Source of the DNA: an uncultured Oscillospiraceae bacterium | GTDB lineage: Bacteria; Bacillota; Clostridia; Oscillospirales; Oscillospiraceae | DNA: 5,977 bases | Direction: 5' to 3' | Assembly (NCBI GenBank): GCA_900764755.1 | Contig: CAAFPE010000028.1 | Span: forward strand, 1 to 5,977 | Shown here: positions 1 through 5,545 of the stretch, piece by piece | How positions within the stretch are numbered: position 1 is the first letter of the stretch | Layout of the letters: each line of letters starts with the position of its first letter | Notes under the pieces: generated by a model | What the model was told of the DNA's origin: nothing | The model's input: the letters and a program-made list of their open reading frames with translations, nothing else | Database searches by the model: none | Made by a program: the position numbers and the translations under genes

Positions 1-1
1 C

Positions 2-361
2 GACGAGCACTCCTCCCTGCAAGAGAAATTCCTTCATGCCTTGATCCGGAAGTTCGGTTTCCAAGCATGGACACTGGGCGTATTGGTACGGGGCGCATTG
101 TCCATGCAGTGGCTGAAGCCTGCCAAGGAATTCCGCAGCCTGATTGCCAATGGGGAAAGCCTGGATGCGCTGCTGACAGTCAAGCGCCGCTTTTCCGCTT
201 ATCTCCTGCCGGAAGAGGACAAGGACCCGAAATTCCAGGCCATCGCTTGGCAGAGCCTGCTCTGGGCCATCTGGGGCTCGTCCTCCGAAAACGGCGGCAG
301 CAAAGTCATCAAGTCGGCGCCGAAAGAGCTGAAAGAGAAATACCAGCAAGTATTTGCGTAA
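2..361 (+). CDS. 3' end of an unrecognised protein (5' truncated by window edge)
   Basis: The frame is open from base 2 to the TAA at 359-361, giving 119 residues. I do not recognise the family. The segment is mostly alpha-helical and soluble-looking, rich in Leu, Lys, Trp and Ala, with no membrane helix or signal peptide and no cysteines. A TTG at 41 could serve as a start on paper, but no Shine-Dalgarno stands before it and the frame stays open upstream, so a gene beginning outside the window is more likely. It ends 10 bases before the next ATG, and its stop overlaps that gene's AAGGAG, which ties it to the same operon. It could be another immunity-type protein or the tail of something larger; the visible part cannot decide. 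Confidence 0.6.
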   Translation, partial: DEHSSLQEKFLHALIRKFGFQAWTLGVLVRGALSMQWLKPAKEFRSLIANGESLDALLTVKRRFSAYLLPEEDKDPKFQAIAWQSLLWAIWGSSSENGGSKVIKSAPKELKEKYQQVFA

Positions 362-365
362 GGAG
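360..365 (+). promoter_or_regulatory. Ribosome binding site deciding start 372
   Basis: AAGGAG overlaps the stop of the upstream partial gene and sits six bases before ATG 372. This favours 372 over the in-frame TTG at 354 and suggests that termination of the upstream gene feeds initiation here. Confidence 0.8.
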
Positions 366-371
366 AACGCC

Positions 372-1214
372 ATGAAAAAGAGAACGGTCAAGGACTTTGT
401 TGCCCTATATGCCCCAGAAGATGAGGAAAAGCTGGTGCTGATTCAGGACGGTGTCAGCGCGGACAAAACCTTTCTGGATACCTTTTGGGCGGCGCATACC
501 CATGCTCTCGCCATGGCGGATGTCCAGACCGGACAGGTGATCTGCGGTCGATGCTACCTGAGCTGGCCGCTGACGGACAAGGAGCGGGAAGTCGGCGAAT
601 ATTCCAAGCGGTTTGCCAAGGGCCAGATCTACCGGATCAAAGCCCGCGGTTGGAAAGGTGATGCCCTCTACGAACCTCAGTGGTATGTCACGGAGGTACT
701 GGAGGAAGGCGTACCCTGTCCGGCACTGGAGGAGATATGGGCGGAATACACAAAGCCCATTCTTCTGGAGGACGAAGTGCTGGGGACCCTCACGCTGGAT
801 CGTGAAATGAGTATGTTCACCGGGATTTGCCGGTGGATGGGAAAAGAAGTCCGGATCTCGTTGGATATGGAGATTGAAAAGAAAGCGTCCTGGACCCGTG
901 TCACCAATGTGATGAAGAAACTGGTGGCAGACCAGGAAACCTGGGATAAGTCCCTGCGAGCGATGGCTGCCCAGAAGCTCACCGCTCAGGCCAACGAATG
1001 GCTGGCGGACAATGACCAGACCGACCGGGACCCGGAAAAAGACCCCATCACCGAGGATGAGTTCGTCCGTCGTATCCTGCTCACCGAGTTTACAGTATCT
1101 CCCGACGGCCGGTTTACCGCCTGGTACGAGGACGACGATATGTTCTGGGGCCATGTGGTCACTGTGGATGGGACACTGAAAAAAGGCCCTGTTGGCGCTG
1201 AGATACAGGGCTGA
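372..1214 (+). CDS. DUF2262 domain-containing protein
   Basis: A 280-residue cytosolic protein with no signal peptide or membrane helix. Residues 137-280 look like DUF2262 (recognised by eye): an LGTLTLDRE motif at 137-145 followed by FTGICRWMG at 149-157 and a strand RISLDM at 161-166, then a C-terminal block with DGRFTAWYEDDDMFWGH at 245-261. Residues 1-130 form a separate N-terminal region with a WPLTDKER motif at 65-72 and a short YTKPILLED linker at 126-134. The function of DUF2262 is not known; it is common among small hypothetical genes near polymorphic-toxin immunity genes. ATG 372 is chosen over the TTG at 354 because AAGGAG lies at 360-365, six bases upstream, while the TTG lies inside the preceding gene. 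The gene at 5546 is a paralogue with the same two-part design. Confidence 0.82.
   Translation: MKKRTVKDFVALYAPEDEEKLVLIQDGVSADKTFLDTFWAAHTHALAMADVQTGQVICGRCYLSWPLTDKEREVGEYSKRFAKGQIYRIKARGWKGDALYEPQWYVTEVLEEGVPCPALEEIWAEYTKPILLEDEVLGTLTLDREMSMFTGICRWMGKEVRISLDMEIEKKASWTRVTNVMKKLVADQETWDKSLRAMAAQKLTAQANEWLADNDQTDRDPEKDPITEDEFVRRILLTEFTVSPDGRFTAWYEDDDMFWGHVVTVDGTLKKGPVGAEIQG
1179..1212 (-). terminator. Minus-strand terminator-like inverted repeat (weak)
   Basis: GCCCTGT at 1186-1192 pairs with ACAGGGC at 1205-1211 across a 12-base loop, with one more G-T pair outside. Read on the minus strand, the stem is followed after one base by six T residues (complement of 1179-1184), the shape of an intrinsic terminator. 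It lies within the last codons of the DUF2262 gene and there is no convincing minus-strand gene, so it may be chance. There is no T run on the + strand side. Confidence 0.2.
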
Positions 1215-1245
1215 CTGCAACCGTTTACGAGAGGAGGCGTCCACT

Positions 1246-1524
1246 ATGTGCGGGCACTGCCGAAACATTCAAACATGGAGAAAATTTGATGCACCCAAGG
1301 ACTACCTGGCCTGTATTGCTTATATCCAGCAGTTGGTGTCGGAGGGTGAATTTGAACTGATTGCAGAGGAATCCACCTGTCCTCTGGAGAAGGTAAAGAA
1401 TGAGGATGGGTGGGCAGACGAAATTATGGCTCACATGATCCGGTGCAAGCACTGCGGCCAGATCTTCACCTGTGTGGTCAACACCTGGCGGGGCAGTGGA
1501 CACTTCAAAAAAGGCAAAGGATGA
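1246..1524 (+). CDS. Small zinc-ribbon-like hypothetical protein
   Basis: A 92-residue protein. Two CxxC knuckles are visible: C2-G-H-C5 at the very N-terminus and C67-K-H-C70 followed by GQIF, a pairing typical of a treble-clef or zinc-ribbon fold, with further Cys at 23, 45 and 76. The C-terminal stretch has an NTWRGSGHF motif at 79-87. The middle (16-42) looks helical, with a loop around 43-56. By family habit it likely binds one zinc ion through the four paired Cys; its role is unknown, but such small proteins recur in immunity-gene clusters. Start ATG 1246 is preceded by GAGGAGG at 1231-1237, eight bases away; the in-frame TTG at 1192 falls inside the upstream gene and is rejected. It lies 31 bases after the DUF2262 gene, the largest gap in the window. 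Confidence 0.75.
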   Translation: MCGHCRNIQTWRKFDAPKDYLACIAYIQQLVSEGEFELIAEESTCPLEKVKNEDGWADEIMAHMIRCKHCGQIFTCVVNTWRGSGHFKKGKG

Positions 1525-1545
1525 CACAGAAAAGGCGGTGAGACG

Positions 1546-2067
1546 ATGAATCGGACAGAAGAAATCAAGCTGCTGGAACAGATTGAGAAGTGGAATGATG
1601 CAGACGAGTTCTCCCGATGTATTGAGGCCATCGAAGCTATCCCGGAACAGGAGCGAGGTTATTTGCTGACCGTCAAGCTGAGCCGGGCTTACAGCAATCT
1701 AGCGGTGCTGGGGGATCACAGTGAGCATGGGACCGACGGTGAAGTGGACGGGGATCTCATCCGACACGCCATTGATCTGCTGGAGTCCGTCCGCACCCAG
1801 GGAGAGAACGATCCCTACTGGAACGCCCGGATGGGCTACTCCTGCCTGATGGCATACAGCTCCGCAGCTACCGCCCATGAATACGCAAAACGCTGGCTGT
1901 CCCTGACCCCAGATGACCCAGACGCCCAAAAGCTGGTTCGGGACTGCGAGGAATATCTGGAGGAGGAAAAAGCTCTGGAGCTGGATTTAAAAGAGCGGGA
2001 GGAAATCATCCGAAAGGAAACTCCCGATGATGTAAAAAAAAGGGGGGTATCTGTAAATGAACAGTGA
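1546..2067 (+). CDS. TPR-like helical protein
   Basis: A 173-residue, soluble, largely alpha-helical protein. It resembles the TPR modules found at the N-terminus of several Clostridia immunity-type proteins: helices at about 22-31 (CIEAIEAIPEQERGY region), 40-53 (LSRAYSNLA), 70-84, 90-104 and 108-119, ending in LSLTPDDPDAQKL at 118-130, a typical TPR turn. An odd polar insert rich in Gly, Asp and His (57-69) separates the first and second helical pairs where a continuous TPR would run on. Residues 134-158 are a highly charged, Glu/Lys-rich helix that may be a coiled coil. No catalytic or other domain follows, so this may be a stripped-down relative of proteins that carry an extra C-terminal domain. 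ATG 1546 is preceded by AAGGCGGTGAG. Its stop overlaps the next gene by 11 bases. Confidence 0.75.
   Translation: MNRTEEIKLLEQIEKWNDADEFSRCIEAIEAIPEQERGYLLTVKLSRAYSNLAVLGDHSEHGTDGEVDGDLIRHAIDLLESVRTQGENDPYWNARMGYSCLMAYSSAATAHEYAKRWLSLTPDDPDAQKLVRDCEEYLEEEKALELDLKEREEIIRKETPDDVKKRGVSVNEQ
2034..2047 (+). repeat. A8G6 homopolymer tract at a gene junction
   Basis: Eight A (2034-2041) run directly into six G (2042-2047). The tract codes for Lys-Lys-Arg-Gly near the end of the TPR-like gene, and its G run supplies the ribosome binding site for ATG 2057, nine bases downstream. Length change by slippage would alter only the last few residues of the TPR-like protein, since the other two frames stop at 2054-2056 and 2058-2060, but it would alter the binding site of the following membrane-protein gene. 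Confidence 0.6.
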
Positions 2068-2290
2068 ACAGATCACAGCATTTTTGCAAGAGCATTGGTA
2101 CATTGCCTCGGTGCTCATCGGGGCCGTGATTTTAATTGGGGCGATCCGCAACTGGAACTGGCTCTGCGACCCCACTGGTACGCGGGATGCTCATCGACAC
2201 AGCAGAGGATACCGGCGTGTGGTTTTCTTTCTGCTGGGTGTCCTCCTGATTGTGGTGAGTATCTGGGGATTTGTGCTGAAATTGAAGTAG
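2057..2290 (+). CDS. Imm17-family-like two-helix membrane immunity protein
   Basis: A 77-residue integral membrane protein with two hydrophobic helices, about 14-31 and 55-74. They are joined by a short polar loop with NWNWLCDPTGT at 32-42 and a basic HRHSRGYRR stretch at 46-54, which by the positive-inside rule puts the loop in the cytoplasm and both ends outside. Small size, two helices, the NWxWL motif after helix 1 and the RGxRR before helix 2 match my memory of the Imm17 family, predicted inner-membrane immunity proteins of polymorphic-toxin systems. A generic small membrane protein is the alternative. The ATG overlaps the stop of the TPR-like gene by 11 bases, suggesting coupled translation; the ribosome binding site is the unusual G6 run at 2042-2047. 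Confidence 0.68.
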   Translation: MNSEQITAFLQEHWYIASVLIGAVILIGAIRNWNWLCDPTGTRDAHRHSRGYRRVVFFLLGVLLIVVSIWGFVLKLK

Positions 2291-2303
2291 GAGGATCAAA
2301 GCC

Positions 2304-2516
2304 ATGACTCAAGAAGAACAGATCCGACTCTATCGGCTGATGGAAAAACTCAACTGGTTTTTCCACCAAGAGATGCACTACCTGAATAGAGATATTGCGG
2401 AAAAGACCGCACGGGAGTGTTACCCGGAGATTCGGGATTTTACATACGACATTTTATGGAACGACCTGCCCAAAGAGGTCCAGGAGCAGCTCACGGACGA
2501 GGAGGAATCCCTATGA
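2304..2516 (+). CDS. Small helical hypothetical protein
   Basis: A 70-residue soluble protein I cannot assign to a family. It is aromatic- and acid-rich with predicted helices at about 2-28 and 30-52. A string of aromatics (Tyr10, Trp18, Phe19, Phe20, Tyr26) lies on the first helix, and the C-terminus is acidic (DEEESL). It has a single Cys (39). AGGAGG at 2289-2294 overlaps the stop codon of the Imm17-like gene and lies nine bases before ATG 2304, a clear coding signal for so short a gene. Its TGA shares bases with the next ATG in an ATGA junction at 2513-2516, so it is likely made together with the 2513 protein and could be its partner. Confidence 0.7.
   Translation: MTQEEQIRLYRLMEKLNWFFHQEMHYLNRDIAEKTARECYPEIRDFTYDILWNDLPKEVQEQLTDEEESL
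2500..2506 (+). promoter_or_regulatory. Ribosome binding site deciding start 2513
   Basis: AGGAGGA inside the end of the 2304 gene, six bases before ATG 2513. It supports this start over longer in-frame extensions back to 2417 and makes the ATGA junction a translational coupling site. Confidence 0.8.
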
Positions 2517-2923
2517 GTACGCTGATTTGCTCTTTTGATGGCCTGCACGACAACAGAGTCCTGCGCTACTGCGCTGACTTTGAAGCCCACACCCTGCACA
2601 TGGATACCCAGACCGAGGCCGGAGAAAAAGTATCTGTTCGCTTTACCGGCCTGCTGGCCCACTGGTTTGAGAATGTGATCCAAGACAACATCCTCTTCGG
2701 TATGGACGAGATCACCGTGGACGGGTTTTTCCAGCAGTACAAAGACCTGCTGGGCGGGACCATCTCTTACGGCTTTCCCGCCTGCTGCAGCATCGAGGAA
2801 CTGCGGAAGCGCATGGAACGGGAGCACATCCGGGTATTTGTCATCGACTCTTCCCTTGGGCTGTGCGGATTTGTACTGGCTCAGGAGGTGGAACTGCAAT
2901 GTCAATCACTGCTTATAAAATAG
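2513..2923 (+). CDS. Hypothetical protein, immunity-type
   Basis: A 136-residue soluble alpha/beta protein. I recall similar unnamed small proteins in Clostridia and Bacilli that share several blocks visible here: an early strand and turn ICSFDG (5-10), a strand pair LHMDTQTEAGEKVSVRFTG (28-46), the helix GLLAHWFENVI (46-56), DEITVDGFFQQY (65-76), and a near-terminal VIDSSLGLCGFVLAQE (110-125). No catalytic triad or metal motif is evident, and there is no signal peptide or membrane segment. The alternating strand pattern with hydrophobic core and the neighbours fit a toxin-binding immunity protein, but this is inferred. It overlaps the genes on both sides: ATGA with the 2304 gene and 25 bases with the 2899 gene. 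Confidence 0.78.
   Translation: MSTLICSFDGLHDNRVLRYCADFEAHTLHMDTQTEAGEKVSVRFTGLLAHWFENVIQDNILFGMDEITVDGFFQQYKDLLGGTISYGFPACCSIEELRKRMEREHIRVFVIDSSLGLCGFVLAQEVELQCQSLLIK
2883..2890 (+). promoter_or_regulatory. Very strong ribosome binding site deciding start 2899
   Basis: AGGAGGTG, a full eight-base complement to the 16S 3' end, lies inside the upstream coding region eight bases before ATG 2899. It sets the start 36 bases downstream of the open-frame limit at 2863 and explains the 25-base gene overlap. Confidence 0.85.
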
Positions 2924-3486
2924 AAGCCGTCGGCCATGACCGGATCGGCAAGGACTTCGGCTATGTGAATATCATGTATCGTTATGGCAACAAGCAATCC
3001 TGTCCCCGGCCAGATCAATGTGAAAAGATGGAGGTCATGTGGGCGGACGAGAGCGTCTATGGGCCGCCTGCTCCTGGCAGCAAGGTGGGCGACTTTATAC
3101 AGACATGGCTGATGGGCTCCTGGGACTGCGGAGTATTTACCCACCGGGAGATTGACCAGCGGCTCATGGATACCTTCACCGGTCTGAAGTTCAAGGAACT
3201 GGCGTGGTTTGAGAACCCCAGAGAAAAGACTCTGAAAAATGGTAAACCGCGTGCGCGCCGGGCCAAGTGGCTACCGGAGCGAGAGGTTGATCTGGTGTAT
3301 CTCTACTCCGACTACTATATTGACGCAAGAGAACCTACTTCTGCCCAAACCGACTTCTTCACCGTCACAAGGATGGATTCCTGGGGCGTGAGCACCTGGT
3401 TCATGTGTACCCCGGAGGCCGCTAAAAAGCTGATTGCTATGGATTACGATAATCTGGCTATCCAGGAAACCACCATTGTGGGATAA
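2899..3486 (+). CDS. Hypothetical protein, possible Imm11/Imm43-like
   Basis: A 195-residue soluble protein without signal peptide or membrane helix. Visible blocks: a start rich in strands (2-29), a Cys pair C35 and C41, GDFIQTWLMGSWDCGVFTHRE at 64-84, a helix QRLMDTFTGLKFKELAWF at 87-104, a basic stretch KTLKNGKPRARRAKWLP at 110-126, and a final WFMCTPEAAKKLI helix (167-179) followed by the short strand LAIQETTIV. The scheme 'mark where a helix recognises a target, then a strand' recalls Imm11/Imm43-type immunity proteins, in which a helix such as LIxxxxLTGxxF precedes a strand, but the likeness is weak and I give no firm family. It shares 25 bases with the 2513 gene, which suggests coupled expression. 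Confidence 0.75.
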   Translation: MSITAYKIEAVGHDRIGKDFGYVNIMYRYGNKQSCPRPDQCEKMEVMWADESVYGPPAPGSKVGDFIQTWLMGSWDCGVFTHREIDQRLMDTFTGLKFKELAWFENPREKTLKNGKPRARRAKWLPEREVDLVYLYSDYYIDAREPTSAQTDFFTVTRMDSWGVSTWFMCTPEAAKKLIAMDYDNLAIQETTIVG

Positions 3487-3500
3487 GAGGAGAATGCGGC

Positions 3501-3842
3501 ATGATTGGAACAGATGAAAACCGGGCGGTGCTTCATGTGGAGGTCATCTTCTGGAGCGGCAAGCGAAAAACGCCCCCCAGCCTGGTCAGTGGAAAGTATA
3601 GTCCCCATTTTGTGGTCACAGGAACTACGGAATATCTGGGTGTATGCTTTCTGGATGGAACCGAGTGTACATTTGATACACCGGCTTTAGGAAATGCCCA
3701 GCCCCTCTATCCAGATACCATTGACTATGCCCCGCTGGAAAACAATGCGGAATTTTTGATCTATGAGGGAGCCAATGCCGTTGGCAAGGGCCGGGTGCTG
3801 GGCCGAACCGTTCCCTATCAAGTAAAACAACAACGAAAGTAG
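3501..3842 (+). CDS. EF-Tu domain-3-like stand-alone beta-barrel protein
   Basis: A 113-residue protein that reads like domain III of elongation factor Tu without the GTPase. Residues 20-26 (GKRKTPP) match the GGRHTPF segment of EF-Tu; 30-37 (SGKYSPHF) match its GYRPQF segment; and 84-99 (EFLIYEGANAVGKGRV) match the RFAIREGGRTVGAGVV segment. Strands in between (45-59) alternate as in that barrel. No P-loop or other G motifs are present, so it cannot be a translation factor by itself. In EF-Tu this domain contacts aminoacyl-tRNA and EF-Ts. As a small gene in an immunity-type operon, it might bind a toxin or a tRNA, but this is inference; a generic beta-barrel with a chance likeness is the alternative. 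GAGGAG at 3487-3492 lies eight bases before the ATG. Confidence 0.75.
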   Translation: MIGTDENRAVLHVEVIFWSGKRKTPPSLVSGKYSPHFVVTGTTEYLGVCFLDGTECTFDTPALGNAQPLYPDTIDYAPLENNAEFLIYEGANAVGKGRVLGRTVPYQVKQQRK

Positions 3843-3845
3843 GTG
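3841..3845 (+). promoter_or_regulatory. Weak ribosome binding site of the ankyrin gene
   Basis: Only AGGTG, overlapping the upstream stop codon, stands four bases before ATG 3850. Apart from the partly matching site before 1546, the other complete starts have at least GAGG, AAGGAG or GGGGGG. Low initiation, or dependence on translation of the 3501 gene and on the downstream hairpin, is plausible. Confidence 0.5.
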
Positions 3846-3849
3846 CCTT

Positions 3850-4929
3850 ATGTACCAAATTGCATATATTGGCCGCTGGGAGACCCTCCCAGAAACGGCT
3901 ACCGCCATCTGTGACCATGACACTCCTAAGCTGGAGGCGCTGCTCCAGGGCGGTCTGGATTTAGATGTTCCCATCCAGCTCAGCGAATACATCAAGCTGA
4001 TGCCATTGGAGATTGCGGTTTTTCGGAACGATGTGCCTATGATCCACTTCCTGCTGGAGCATGGAGCTGATCCCGGTCTGGCAGAGGAGCAGCCCCTGCT
4101 GCTCACTGCCGCCCGCTGCTGCGGGCCGGAGGTTGTCTCCCTCTTTGCTGGACAGGCTGCAAAACTCAGCCCGAAGCAGAAAGAGCGGGCCTTCCAGGAA
4201 GTGCGCTGGGGCAAGCGCCCAGAGAACATCCAGGTGCTGGAGCAAGCAGGGATCACCGTGGACAAATTTGGCGGCGAGGCATTTCGGGCCGCTGTGTCCG
4301 AGGGCAATACCAAACTTGCCCGGCTGCTTCTGGAAAAAGGGGCAGACATCAATTACCACAAGCCGGACATGGTGTTTCCGAACGCCTCCACCGCTGTCAC
4401 CGAGGCTGTCCGACACAAAAATCTCCCCATGGTGCGCTGGCTCATTGAGCAAGGAGCCGACATCACCATTGCTGACAAATACGGCGACCGGCCTTACACC
4501 GTGGCGGTGCAGAACAAAAATCAGGAGCTGGCCGACTACTTAAAAGCCCTGGAACCGGAGGACTGGCACAACGAACAGGAAAAAGTCCGGCAGCTCATGC
4601 CCTACAAGCTGCCCGCCAAGCTGGTGGAATATCTGAAAACCGGCCCCCTGCGGCTGGAATGCCCGGAGCAGGAGTGGGTGAAGTGGGCAGAGTTGTATTC
4701 CTACATGGATGTGCAGGAGATGACCTGGAAACGGAAAAAGCTGCTCTCCCTTATGGCGGCCATGGACAATTACAGCGACTACCTGCTGCTGTGGAGCCCC
4801 AGGGACAAGAAACTGTGGTATCTGGACATCGAGCATGAGGAATTCCACCCTCTGGCCAAATGGGACGACTTCATCGCCAACCCCGGAAAATATCTCAATG
4901 GAATGATCGAGGGCGAGTTTGAGGAATAA
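3850..4929 (+). CDS. Ankyrin-repeat protein with SUKH/SMI1-like C-terminal domain
   Basis: A 359-residue cytosolic protein. The N-terminal two thirds are ankyrin repeats: clear units end in LLEHGADP (68-75), LLLEKGADINYH (159-170) and LIEQGADITIADKYGDRPYTVA (198-219), each with the helix-turn-helix spacing and the GAD turn; a degenerate unit lies around 24-39 (DTPKLEALLQGGLDLDV) and one at 124-139. Residues about 250-359 resemble a SUKH/SMI1-type domain: LPAKLVEYLKTG (254-265), YSDYLLLW (308-315), LWYLDIEHEEF (322-332) and WDDFIANPGKYL (338-349). Both modules are known to bind other proteins, and SUKH domains are known as immunity proteins of polymorphic toxins; pairing them in one chain suggests a binding protein, not an enzyme. 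The start is supported by AGGTG only, and a stable hairpin follows it at 3871-3900. Confidence 0.8.
   Translation: MYQIAYIGRWETLPETATAICDHDTPKLEALLQGGLDLDVPIQLSEYIKLMPLEIAVFRNDVPMIHFLLEHGADPGLAEEQPLLLTAARCCGPEVVSLFAGQAAKLSPKQKERAFQEVRWGKRPENIQVLEQAGITVDKFGGEAFRAAVSEGNTKLARLLLEKGADINYHKPDMVFPNASTAVTEAVRHKNLPMVRWLIEQGADITIADKYGDRPYTVAVQNKNQELADYLKALEPEDWHNEQEKVRQLMPYKLPAKLVEYLKTGPLRLECPEQEWVKWAELYSYMDVQEMTWKRKKLLSLMAAMDNYSDYLLLWSPRDKKLWYLDIEHEEFHPLAKWDDFIANPGKYLNGMIEGEFEE
3871..3900 (+). other. Stable hairpin just inside the ankyrin gene
   Basis: CTGGGAG (3876-3882) pairs perfectly with CTCCCAG (3886-3892) across a three-base loop. Outside it GCCG (3872-3875) pairs with CGGC (3896-3899), with an AAA bulge (3893-3895), and G3871-T3900 can add a wobble pair. 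This makes about twelve pairs, beginning 21 bases after the A of ATG 3850. No T run follows, so it is not a terminator. A hairpin placed there can influence how a weakly bound ribosome starts. Confidence 0.6.
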
Positions 4930-4940
4930 GGAGCAAAGCT

Positions 4941-5531
4941 ATGACAGAAGAAAACAGAACCTACATCACCCATCTCAAGGTCGCTGATGTCCCGTGGCAC
5001 CGGCTCACCACCGCCTACGGCCGGGGAACGGACTTCCCGGAGCATTTTGCGGTGCTGGAACAGATGCGTGATTTGGCGTCCGTCAAAGAGTCTCTCTATG
5101 AGCTCACCACCAACATGGAGCACCAGAGTACCCTCTGGCACGCCACACCTTTTGGCATGGTGTTTCTGAGCCGGATTCTGGAGAAGGCCCTCGCGGAGAG
5201 CGGGCAGAACCCCGCAGCCCATTTCCTGGCCGGGGAACTGCTGGACTTCTTCTCCTGCATCCTCCAGTGCTTCCATGACGGGGATGAGATGGAACACGCC
5301 GAGCCGCTGCCGCTGTTCTCCGATCTGCTGAAGGAAGAATACCTATGGTCGAAGGAATACGACGAGGAAGAAGATGAGATGCGCTACGAGGAGGACGAGG
5401 TTTTCCCCGATGGCCTGTTCTACAGCTTCTATTACTACTCCTGGCAAGCGGTGAAAGCCTACCAGGATGTATTGGAGCAAGTCCCGGCAGAGTTTTCCAA
5501 GCCTGCTGCCGCGGTGCTGGAACTGCTGTAA
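4941..5531 (+). CDS. Acidic helical hypothetical protein, immunity-type
   Basis: A 196-residue soluble, mostly helical protein. I count 38 Asp/Glu against 13 Lys/Arg, with an extreme acidic segment at 139-157. Two blocks look conserved-type: ITHLKVADVPWHRLTTAYGR at 9-28 and MEHQSTLWHATPFGMVFLSR at 59-78, the latter with His61, Gln62, Trp66, His67 and Pro70 close together. Helices are likely at 34-58, 72-87, 92-112 and 160-180. I have met similar hypothetical proteins beside ankyrin and SMI1 genes, but know no named family. A high negative charge is common in immunity proteins that cap basic nuclease or pore toxins. AAGGAG at 4928-4933 overlaps the upstream stop and lies seven bases before the ATG. 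Confidence 0.78.
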   Translation: MTEENRTYITHLKVADVPWHRLTTAYGRGTDFPEHFAVLEQMRDLASVKESLYELTTNMEHQSTLWHATPFGMVFLSRILEKALAESGQNPAAHFLAGELLDFFSCILQCFHDGDEMEHAEPLPLFSDLLKEEYLWSKEYDEEEDEMRYEEDEVFPDGLFYSFYYYSWQAVKAYQDVLEQVPAEFSKPAAAVLELL

Positions 5532-5545
5532 AGGAGGCTACACCG

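Noticed and set aside
1186..1211. + strand transcription terminator between the 372 and 1246 genes
   Set aside because: The stem is not followed by a T run on the + strand and lies before the stop codon, so it should not end the transcript.
405..1268. A 287-codon minus-strand open frame
   Set aside because: It lies wholly antisense to the DUF2262 gene, which has a good ribosome binding site, recognised motifs and a paralogue; the antisense product resembles nothing and has no such site.
2034..2060. Programmed frameshift joining the TPR-like and Imm17-like genes at the A-run
   Set aside because: Both alternative frames stop at once (2054-2056 and 2058-2060), so no fusion protein can be made; normal overlap with re-initiation explains the layout.
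3687..4352. A 221-codon minus-strand open frame
   Set aside because: It is antisense to the EF-Tu-like and ankyrin genes, whose repeats and motifs show the + strand is coding; Ser/Arg-rich low-complexity content is typical of a shadow frame.
4061..4543. A 160-codon + strand frame inside the ankyrin gene
   Set aside because: Out of frame with clear ankyrin motifs, rich in Pro, Ser and Arg, and without a ribosome binding site.
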